From Methanomassiliicoccaceae archaeon UBA472 (lineage in GTDB: Archaea; Thermoplasmatota; Thermoplasmata; Methanomassiliicoccales; UBA472): 35,399 bases of DNA. The DNA lies in NCBI GenBank assembly GCA_002497075.1, contig DAML01000025.1:1-35399 (forward strand). The letters are read 5' to 3'. Under the pieces are notes generated by a model. The model was not told the origin of the DNA and made no database searches. It saw only the letters and a list, made by a program, of their open reading frames with translations. Position numbers and translations under genes: made by a program. The stretch's first letter is position 1; every line of letters begins with the position of its first letter. Below, one piece after another: positions 7,806 to 13,974 of the stretch.

Positions 7806-8537
7806 ATGCAGCATATCGACGTCACGCCCGAGATCCGCATATCCAACGGGCGTTGCGCCATGCTCCTCCGGTCCCGAACCCTCGTGCTCGGAGATATGCA
7901 TCTCGGAATGGAGGCCAGCCTGGAGCTTGAAGGGATGCAGCTCCCCCGGGCCCAGGCCATTGAGATCAAGCGGAGGATCGACGAGGTGGTCAAGACGGAC
8001 CCGCCGAAACGGATCGTGGTGCTCGGCGACCTCAAGCATGAGTTCTCCCGTAACCTGGAACAGGAGTGGTCGCAGGTACGGGCAATGCTGGAGCATTTAC
8101 ATTCAATGGCCGAGGTCACCGTGGTCCGCGGCAATCACGATAACTATCTGGCCACCATAACCTCTAGCCTAGGTCTCGAGCTTGTCGACGAGGCGGTGGT
8201 GGACGGGATCCATCTTTCGCATGGACACATAGCCAATCCCGGCCGGCCCTTGGTGCAGGGGCATGAGCATCCCTCCGCTCGCCTGTTCGACGGCGTGGGC
8301 GGTTACGTAAAGCTTCCGGCGTTCCTCTACCACGAGCAGGCGGAAGTGCTGGTCCTACCGGCCTTCAGCCCCCTGGCCTCCGGTAACGACGTCAGCACCC
8401 TTCTGGCCGGAGATGTGCTCTCGCCCGGGCTTAGGGAACTGGACATGGGAGAGGCGCAGGTCTTCGGCTGCAGCGACATCGGACTGATCCGCCTGGGCAA
8501 GGTGAAGGACCAGGGCAAGGGACGCCGAAGGGCATAG
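7806..8537 (+). CDS. Calcineurin-like metallophosphoesterase (COG1407 type)
   Basis: A 243-aa predicted phosphoesterase. The dinuclear metal site is complete: GDMH (~32-35), GDLKH (~76), GNHDN (~108), HGHI (~139) and GHEHP (~152). Family members in archaea and bacteria, often described as ICC-like or putative DNA-repair phosphoesterases, have uncertain substrates. The ATG at 7806 is used; an inner ATG at 7860 (MLLRSRTLVLGDMH) is possible. It sits head-to-head with the nuclease pair, which fits a nucleic-acid-related role, though that is guilt by association. It ends in TAG, with a second in-frame TAG three codons later. Confidence 0.88.
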   Translation: MQHIDVTPEIRISNGRCAMLLRSRTLVLGDMHLGMEASLELEGMQLPRAQAIEIKRRIDEVVKTDPPKRIVVLGDLKHEFSRNLEQEWSQVRAMLEHLHSMAEVTVVRGNHDNYLATITSSLGLELVDEAVVDGIHLSHGHIANPGRPLVQGHEHPSARLFDGVGGYVKLPAFLYHEQAEVLVLPAFSPLASGNDVSTLLAGDVLSPGLRELDMGEAQVFGCSDIGLIRLGKVKDQGKGRRRA

Positions 8538-8574
8538 GTTCAATAGCGTCCATTGTTCTTCCGTAACGTCCAAC

Positions 8575-9510
8575 ATGCGAGCGATCAAGAATAAGAGGGT
8601 CCTCATCACCGGCGGCGCCGGGTTCATCGGCTCAAACATCGTCCAGGCTCTTCACGAAAATAACGAGGTCCTGGTCCTGGACGACCTCACCACCGGGAAG
8701 AGGAACAACCTTGACGGCATGGACGTCGAACTGATCGCAAGCAGCATACGGGACGCTGACAAGGTCCGGGGGGCCATGGAGGGCGTCGATTACGTGTTCC
8801 ATCACGCGGCCATAGCCTCCGTCCCGCGCAGCGTGGACGATCCGGTCTCCAGCAACCAGGTCAACGTGTGCGGCACGCTCCGGGTGCTCATGGAGGCCAG
8901 GGACGCCAAGGTGCGAAAGGTGGTCTTCGCCTCATCCTCAGCCGTCTATGGCGACGCCCCCTCAGAGATCAAGCGGGAGGACGACCTGCCCTCCCCCATC
9001 TCCCCGTACGCCGTCACCAAGATGACCGGAGAGATGTACTGCCGCAACTTCTGGCTGAACTACCGTTTGCCCACGTGCAGTTTGCGCTACTTCAATGTCT
9101 ACGGTCCCAGACAGGACCCGGCGTCCGATTACGCCGCGGTCATACCCCGCTTCATCTCCGCGGCCAAGGCCGGCAGGGCGCTAACGGTGTTCGGGGACGG
9201 GGAGCAGACCCGGGACTTTGTGTACGTCAAGGACGTGGTGCAGGCGAACATATTGGCCGCCACGGACCAGGAGCATAACGGCGAGGTGTTCAACGTGGCC
9301 AATCAGGAGAAGGTCACAGTTAACCAATTGGCTTCCCTGGTCCTGAAGTCCCTGGGGCGGGAGGAGGGGGGTATCGTGCATCTGGAAGAAAGAAAGGGGG
9401 ACGTGAAGCATTCCCTGGCCGATATCAGAAAGGCTCGCCGCATGCTCGGTTACGTACCCCGGATCGGTCTGGAAGAAGGGCTCTCGCTCACGGCAGCTAG
9501 CATGAACTAG
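8575..9510 (+). CDS. NAD-dependent sugar-nucleotide epimerase/dehydratase (extended SDR)
   Basis: A 311-aa extended short-chain dehydrogenase closest to UDP-glucose/UDP-GlcNAc 4-epimerases. The Rossmann motif GGAGFIGSN is at ~13-21, the catalytic Ser/Thr region is SSSAVYG (~122), and the YxxxK pair is YAVTK (~143). RYFNVYGPRQDP (~164) and GDGEQTRDFVYVKDV (~203) are GalE/WbpP-type sugar-nucleotide-binding segments. It likely makes precursors for surface glycans or glycolipids. Substrate and gene symbol (galE versus others) cannot be fixed. The ATG at 8575 begins 37 nt after the previous stop. It ends in TAG. No other glycan gene is nearby. Confidence 0.88.
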   Translation: MRAIKNKRVLITGGAGFIGSNIVQALHENNEVLVLDDLTTGKRNNLDGMDVELIASSIRDADKVRGAMEGVDYVFHHAAIASVPRSVDDPVSSNQVNVCGTLRVLMEARDAKVRKVVFASSSAVYGDAPSEIKREDDLPSPISPYAVTKMTGEMYCRNFWLNYRLPTCSLRYFNVYGPRQDPASDYAAVIPRFISAAKAGRALTVFGDGEQTRDFVYVKDVVQANILAATDQEHNGEVFNVANQEKVTVNQLASLVLKSLGREEGGIVHLEERKGDVKHSLADIRKARRMLGYVPRIGLEEGLSLTAASMN

Positions 9511-9560
9511 TTGTCGTCGTTCAGCCTTAGATTGCTTCTCCATTTTATGATTCGGACCGA

Positions 9561-9570
9561 AAATTAATTA
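9561..9570 (+). promoter_or_regulatory. TATA-like box of the zinc-ribbon/AmrS unit
   Basis: AAAATTAATTA lies ~45 nt before the GTG of the 30-aa zinc ribbon and is the only good TATA candidate in the 97-bp spacer, so both genes probably share it. Confidence 0.4.
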
Positions 9571-9607
9571 CTGTCATAACCCCTACGCATTTTAGAGGGT
9601 TAGATTG

Positions 9608-9700
9608 GTGGAGTGCATCGTTTGTGGATGTATCTTGAAGAAGAACCAAGACAAATGCCCTGTTTGTGGTGCATCCCAAAATGAGGATGACGATTATTGA
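9608..9700 (+). CDS. 30-aa rubredoxin-like zinc-ribbon mini-protein
   Basis: A very short gene whose product consists almost wholly of a four-Cys zinc or iron knuckle pair: MECIVCGC at the start and KCPVCGAS 12 residues on, then an acidic tail (NEDDDY). The pattern CxxCG-x(n)-CPxCG is that of the rubredoxin-like domain at the end of rubrerythrins and of zinc ribbons fused to redox enzymes. The start is GTG 9608 (TTG 9605 also possible), with GAGGG upstream. Its last 20 nt overlap the start of the radical SAM gene in another frame, so the two are probably translationally coupled. An electron-carrier or chaperone role for that enzyme is inference. Confidence 0.6.
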   Translation: MECIVCGCILKKNQDKCPVCGASQNEDDDY

Positions 9701-10778
9701 TCCGCGGTCAATAGGCGGGATTCGGCCGGCTAGGTGGGGCGTTTCAGAAGGGACCAGCATCGCTTGCGGACTGTGTCCTCACCGTTGCCTCATTAGCGAG
9801 GGCAGGCTAGGAAGATGCCGGGCGCGCGGGGTTCTGAATGGCAAACTCGTCACGTTCAACTACGGGCGCATATGCGCCCAGATCATCGATCAGATCGAAA
9901 AGAAACCGATCTACCATTTCCGTCCCGGTTCCAAGATCCTGTCGATAGGCACATTCGGCTGTAATCTTGATTGCGATTGCTGCCAGAACGCCGCCTTGGC
10001 CTCGTCCGGCCCCGAAGGTCGTTCTGAACCGATGACGTCCCCGGAAGAGGTCGTCTCGTTCGCCGTACAAAAAGGCGTGCAGGGCATAGCGTTCACCTTC
10101 AACGAGCCAGTGGTCTGGAGCGAGTTCATCCTCGACGTCGCCAGAATGGCCGAGGGGCGAGGCCTTTACATCATGATGAACTCCAACGGTTATGTGGAGG
10201 AGGAACCGTTGGAGGAGCTCCTCACAGCGGTGAGCGTTTTCAAGGTGGACGTCAAAGGCTTCACAGACCGATTCTATCGGCAAAGTTGCGGAGGGACCCT
10301 GGCGCCAGTGCTGCGCACCTGCCGGATGATCAAGGACAAGGGTAAGCATCTGGAACTGGCCTACCTGATAATTCCGGGTCTGAACGACTCGAAGGATGAG
10401 ATGGATGGATTCTTCAGATGGGCTGCGGAACTTGGGAAGGAGGTGCCCGTGCACCTCTACCGCTTCATGCCCGCCCACCGGCTCTCGCACCTTGAGCCCA
10501 CTGGGATGGGAGCGATGAGGGACGCCAAGGCCATGGCGAGATCTCACGGTCTGCGCTTCGTTTATCTCAGCGGAATGGTGGAGGGCGATGAGCACCAGAC
10601 CTTCTGTCCGAGATGCGGTGCTTTGGTCATAAGCAGGGCGGCCAAGGAGGTGTCGGAAAAGATCGTTTACGAAGGCAATAGATTAAGCAAGTTCTGCCCC
10701 TCGTATTCCGATATCGATGACAGAACGATCGAAGGTTTGTGTGCATCCTGCGGTGAAATTATTTACAAAAATCCATGA
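9681..10778 (+). CDS. amrS: Radical SAM protein, AmmeMemoRadiSam (AmrS) type
   Basis: A 365-aa radical SAM enzyme. It opens with the Cys module CGLCPHRCLISEGRLGRC, then the [4Fe-4S]-binding CX3CX2C motif in FGCNLDCDCCQN (~91-102), a TIM-barrel core with the conserved FTFNEPVVW, and a C-terminal zinc-ribbon-like region (CPRCG, then CASCGE). This arrangement matches AmrS of the AmmeMemoRadiSam system, whose Memo and AMMECR1 partners are not in the window; the reaction is unknown. The start is ATG 9681 (or 9687), inside the end of the zinc-ribbon gene. It is followed by the methyltransferase corrinoid gene behind its own promoter. Confidence 0.85.
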   Translation: MRMTIIDPRSIGGIRPARWGVSEGTSIACGLCPHRCLISEGRLGRCRARGVLNGKLVTFNYGRICAQIIDQIEKKPIYHFRPGSKILSIGTFGCNLDCDCCQNAALASSGPEGRSEPMTSPEEVVSFAVQKGVQGIAFTFNEPVVWSEFILDVARMAEGRGLYIMMNSNGYVEEEPLEELLTAVSVFKVDVKGFTDRFYRQSCGGTLAPVLRTCRMIKDKGKHLELAYLIIPGLNDSKDEMDGFFRWAAELGKEVPVHLYRFMPAHRLSHLEPTGMGAMRDAKAMARSHGLRFVYLSGMVEGDEHQTFCPRCGALVISRAAKEVSEKIVYEGNRLSKFCPSYSDIDDRTIEGLCASCGEIIYKNP

Positions 10779-10826
10779 ATGTAAATCAATTAAACGGGCT
10801 TAACGATAGTGCATGGCCTAATGATG

Positions 10827-10845
10827 TGGATGTATAATCCATCCA
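10827..10845 (+). promoter_or_regulatory. Operator-like motif, copy 1 (corrinoid-protein promoter)
   Basis: TGGATG-TATA-ATCCATCCA. It shares all 15 fixed bases with copy 2 (10858) and with the copy before mcrB (32840). The symmetric core TGGAT-N5-ATCCA is what a dimeric DNA-binding protein would recognise. It starts exactly 31 bp (about three helical turns) before copy 2. Confidence 0.65.
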
Positions 10846-10857
10846 ATGGAATCGATA

Positions 10858-10876
10858 TGGATGTCTCATCCATCCA
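10858..10876 (+). promoter_or_regulatory. Operator-like motif, copy 2 (corrinoid-protein promoter)
   Basis: TGGATG-TCTC-ATCCATCCA, with perfect symmetry in TGGATG-TCT-CATCCA. It ends 8 bp before the TATA-like TTTATTA at 10885, the same geometry as the mcrB copy, as expected for an activator next to the BRE/TATA or for a repressor blocking TFB. Confidence 0.65.
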
Positions 10877-10884
10877 TCAAAGGG

Positions 10885-10891
10885 TTTATTA
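10885..10891 (+). promoter_or_regulatory. TATA-like box of the corrinoid-protein gene
   Basis: TTTATTA lies 56 nt before the ATG at 10941. The implied leader is ~25-30 nt and contains the GGAGGA Shine-Dalgarno site (10927-10932). Confidence 0.45.
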
Positions 10892-10940
10892 GTCTCGATT
10901 GAAATTTGGACGCAGAAAACTTCTTTGGAGGAAATCTAAA

Positions 10941-11576
10941 ATGGCAAACATGGACCTATTGATTGACATAGTGGTTAAGGGGAGGATCAAGGAAGCTAAG
11001 GGGGAGACCCAGAAGCTCCTTGACGCGGGAGTCACCGCCAAGGAGATCATCTTCAACGGCTTGAGCAAGGCAATGGAGATCGTCGGTGAGAAGTACGAGA
11101 AGAAGGAGTACTTCCTGCCCCAGGTCTTGCTGTCCGCCCAGACCCTGTACCAGGGACTGAACCTGGCCCTGCCGAAGTTGGACACCGCGTCCGCTGACGC
11201 TGCCGGAAGGATAGTCATCTGCGTGGTCGAGGGAGACGTTCACGACATCGGCAAGAACATCTGCAAGGCCCTGCTGACCGGCGCTGGAAACACCATGTTC
11301 GACATGGGCCGCGACGTTCCCCTGAAGGACATCTTACAGAAGGCCAAGGACGAGCACGTCCAGATCATCGCGACCTCCACCCTGATGACCCCCACCCTGG
11401 CGGGCATGAAGGAGATCGAGAAGATGCTGGCCGAGGGCGGTCTGAAGGGCAAGATAAAGACCATGGTAGGCGGCGGTGCCACCTCCGCGGACTTTGCCAA
11501 GAGCATCGGCGCAGACGGCTGGGGCTACGACGCCAACGAAGCCGTTCGCGAAGCCATCAGGCTCCTGAAGCACTAA
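10941..11576 (+). CDS. Methyltransferase corrinoid protein (MtaC/MtbC/MttC family)
   Basis: A 211-aa cobalamin-binding methyl carrier. Residues ~1-85 form the helical cap domain (B12-binding_2), and ~90-211 the Rossmann-like B12 domain with EGDVHDIGKN (~99-108), whose His is the lower cobalt ligand, plus the STLMTPT and GGGAT loops. It would accept a methyl group from a substrate-specific methyltransferase and hand it to an MtbA/MtaA-type enzyme such as the one at 18615. ATG 10941 follows GGAGGA; longer in-frame openings are non-coding. No substrate-specific methyltransferase gene adjoins it, so the substrate (methanol, methylamine, methylthiol, betaine) is unknown. Two operator-like motifs precede it and a hairpin terminator follows. 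Confidence 0.93.
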   Translation: MANMDLLIDIVVKGRIKEAKGETQKLLDAGVTAKEIIFNGLSKAMEIVGEKYEKKEYFLPQVLLSAQTLYQGLNLALPKLDTASADAAGRIVICVVEGDVHDIGKNICKALLTGAGNTMFDMGRDVPLKDILQKAKDEHVQIIATSTLMTPTLAGMKEIEKMLAEGGLKGKIKTMVGGGATSADFAKSIGADGWGYDANEAVREAIRLLKH

Positions 11577-11577
11577 A

Positions 11578-11605
11578 GGGGCATCGCCCCAAATTTCTTT
11601 TTTTT
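11578..11605 (+). terminator. Hairpin plus T-run terminator of the corrinoid-protein gene
   Basis: GGGGC-ATC-GCCCC is followed by AAATTTC and eight T's, just after the stop. The gene is therefore probably monocistronic. Confidence 0.7.
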
Positions 11606-11632
11606 ATGATGTTTTTTAAAAATAATATTAAT

Positions 11633-11683
11633 TTTATAAATATACTAGTGCATAAACTTATACATCTCGGTCATTATTATGCA
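11633..11683 (+). promoter_or_regulatory. Promoter and possible operator of the Cys-rich regulator
   Basis: TTTATAAATATA (11633-11644) is a strong TATA box. Downstream, TGCATAA (11649-11655) and TTATGCA (11677-11683) form a perfect 7-bp inverted repeat spanning the expected transcription start, a possible autoregulatory site. Confidence 0.45.
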
Positions 11684-11693
11684 TCGGTGAGAG

Positions 11694-12503
11694 ATGCCGA
11701 CCAAAGAGGATGTCGTCAGTAAGGAGATATTTCAGCTCAAGCAGAAGGTGGAGGAGATGGGGCTGGAGCTTCGCTACATATCCACCCTCCTGCAGAACAC
11801 GCAAGTTACCGATCTCAGAAGGCCGGAACTGATCGACATGCTGAGGGACGAGGCCCGGCAGAAAGCGGAGAGCCGATTGGATGCCGGGATGGCCAAGAGA
11901 TGCGATATGCGGCCGGAGTGCCGGCAGAAGTTCATGGAGCTCCTGGACGAGAACCTCAACCTTCTGGATAGGCCGCGGGTGACCGAAGAGGACCTCGACC
12001 AGCAGTCTCAAAAATTGGAATCCCTCAAGCTCCATGCTGTGGCGGGAAGGTGCGACGGATGCTTCCGCGAGGTCGGTTCGCTCTTCCAGGACCAGACCGA
12101 ACTGATGCGCCAGCTGCATTTGTATCGCAGCAAGGAGGAGATCAGGGACAGCATAGACCTCATGCCGGAGGATGTGATCGTCCGTGACCTGCTGGAACCT
12201 CTGTCCAACCCGCAGCGCATGGTGATCATGAAGGCTCTCAGCAGGTCCCAGAGGTCCTTCACCGAGCTTTCCACCCTAACCAACCTGCGCGGCGGAAACC
12301 TTCTCTTCCATCTGCAAAGGCTCACCGGCACTGGAATGGTATTTCAGAGAGGCGGCCGCGGGGATTATGCGCTCACCCCCAAGGGCCAGAGGTCCCTGGA
12401 GACCGTGAACGACCTGTACATGAGGACGTCCGAGGCGGAGCGGGAGAGAGCGGTCGCAGGCGCCACCAGCGAACACCCTCGCACGTCCGCAAGCTCGAAC
12501 TGA
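11694..12503 (+). CDS. Winged-helix regulator with N-terminal coiled coil and Cys cluster
   Basis: A 269-aa probable transcription factor. Residues ~1-40 look coiled-coil. Residues ~65-125 contain CDMRPEC and CDGC, four cysteines that could hold a metal, Fe-S cluster or redox switch. Residues ~165-245 form an ArsR-like winged helix (LLEPLSNPQRMVIMKALS, then FTELSTLTNLRGGNLLFHLQRLTGTG, with the wing at RGGRGDYALTPKG). ATG 11694 follows GGTGAGAG. It lies directly downstream of the corrinoid-protein gene but after a terminator and with its own promoter. A role in redox- or corrinoid-dependent control of methyltransferase genes is plausible from context only. I do not recognise a named family. 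Confidence 0.75.
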   Translation: MPTKEDVVSKEIFQLKQKVEEMGLELRYISTLLQNTQVTDLRRPELIDMLRDEARQKAESRLDAGMAKRCDMRPECRQKFMELLDENLNLLDRPRVTEEDLDQQSQKLESLKLHAVAGRCDGCFREVGSLFQDQTELMRQLHLYRSKEEIRDSIDLMPEDVIVRDLLEPLSNPQRMVIMKALSRSQRSFTELSTLTNLRGGNLLFHLQRLTGTGMVFQRGGRGDYALTPKGQRSLETVNDLYMRTSEAERERAVAGATSEHPRTSASSN

Positions 12504-12556
12504 TTCCGCAACTTGTATAATCGAAGAGATTGGTATCTGACAAATCGGGGAAGAGA

Positions 12557-13921
12557 ATGAAGGGCATATCCAGCCGGACGTTGCAAGGCATCCTTCTGGG
12601 CTGGGCCATCACTTTCGAGGGTTTCTTCGCCCTGAGCCTGGCGAACCAGGCCAGCATCGACGGCATCGGGACCATCATGGCCTCGACGTTCCAATTGGCG
12701 GCCATTCAGCTGGCCGCACTGGGCGTCTTCATCTCCGCCGTGTGGGCGTTCAAGATGGTATTCCCCGAACTGGAAAAGCCCATCGTGATCAGACTTCTCA
12801 ACCTTCTGACCTATCTGGCGATGGGTCTGGTGGCAGTGGAGGGCATCGCGGTGGCGGTCCTCGCCGGCAATGTCGTGATCACTGATTTCGGCGGCGTCGG
12901 AAAGAAATGGATAGTTCTGGTCGGCGCCCAGCTTTTCGCCATCGGCATCATCTCCCTGCGCACGTGGAGGCTTAGGAACGTTAAGCCGGAGAACTGGTTG
13001 ACCGACTCGTTCGGCCAGATCGCCGCGGCGCTGATCGCCCTGGAAGGGCTGGTCGCCTATGGTATAGCTGGAACCACCAGGGTGATCGGCGTCACCGGTT
13101 TCCAGGAGAGCACCATAGCCACCGGCGGGCTCCTCCTGATGTTGCTGGGGTCGATCGTCCTCATCCTCTGGACCATAGCCTACGACCCATGGCTCGCCCC
13201 CAAGCTTCCCAAGCTGCTCAACGGCTGGCCCGCCATGCTGGCCATTACCGTTCTGGGAGGCGTCATTTCCGCCGGATGCGTCGCCGCCACCTTTTTCGTC
13301 GGACCGGTGGCCGTGGACGGTGTTGGCAGCGTTATCAAGATCGTGGTCGTCGCCGGGGTCTCCCAGCTCTTCGCGCTGGGTATGGTGACCCCTATGCTCT
13401 GGAAGCTCCGCAAGGTGCCGCTTGACCGGCAATATATCAACGTTTTATTGGTGACCGTGGCCCTTTCACTGCTGGCCTTCGAAGGAGTCTTCGCCATGGC
13501 CTTGGCCGCGAACACCTACATCGAGGGTCTGGGCGGCATACTGGAAAGAACCTTCCGTTTGGCCGGCGCCCAGCTGCTGATCCTATCGGTCATCGCCATC
13601 TTCGCCTGGATGATCAAGGACAGCCCCCTGCTGACCAGGTGTCCAAAGTTCATCGTATCGTCCACGTTCCTGGTATCCACGGCCTTGATCGCCCTGGAGG
13701 GTCTGGCGGTCGTAGTGATGGCGGTCAACGTTCGCATAGACGATTTCAGCGGCGTCGGCGAAAGATATGTCGTTCTGGGCGGTCTGCAGATGGCGCTGCT
13801 CGCCTCCATCGCATTGTTTTTCTGGGCCAGGAGCCACGGGATCACAGCGAGGTTCAAGCTGGCAAGCACCGCAGCGGCGGCCTTCGTGATCCTGCTGCTA
13901 CCCATAGCCCTGGTGCTTTGA
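12557..13921 (+). CDS. Polytopic membrane protein made of six internal repeats
   Basis: A 454-aa integral membrane protein of unknown function with about 13 membrane segments. The sequence is a six-fold repeat of a two-helix unit of ~55-60 residues. Each unit runs: helix with an embedded (F/V/L)EG motif, a loop such as GNVVITDFGGVGKK, then a helix of the type IVLVGAQLFAIGIISLRTW. Units start near residues 10, 80, 150, 220, 295 and 370. Units 1 and 5 resemble each other (FEGFFALSLAN / FEGVFAMALAA), as do 2 and 6 (AGNVVITDFGGVG / AVNVRIDDFSGVG); unit 4 has lost the Glu (GGVI). ATG 12557 follows GGGGAAG. It could be a channel, transporter or sensor. Confidence 0.75.
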   Translation: MKGISSRTLQGILLGWAITFEGFFALSLANQASIDGIGTIMASTFQLAAIQLAALGVFISAVWAFKMVFPELEKPIVIRLLNLLTYLAMGLVAVEGIAVAVLAGNVVITDFGGVGKKWIVLVGAQLFAIGIISLRTWRLRNVKPENWLTDSFGQIAAALIALEGLVAYGIAGTTRVIGVTGFQESTIATGGLLLMLLGSIVLILWTIAYDPWLAPKLPKLLNGWPAMLAITVLGGVISAGCVAATFFVGPVAVDGVGSVIKIVVVAGVSQLFALGMVTPMLWKLRKVPLDRQYINVLLVTVALSLLAFEGVFAMALAANTYIEGLGGILERTFRLAGAQLLILSVIAIFAWMIKDSPLLTRCPKFIVSSTFLVSTALIALEGLAVVVMAVNVRIDDFSGVGERYVVLGGLQMALLASIALFFWARSHGITARFKLASTAAAAFVILLLPIALVL

Positions 13922-13974
13922 AAGGGGAAACGATTCATTTATCTCCTGCATCCTTGATTCAGTGAGAGATAAAT

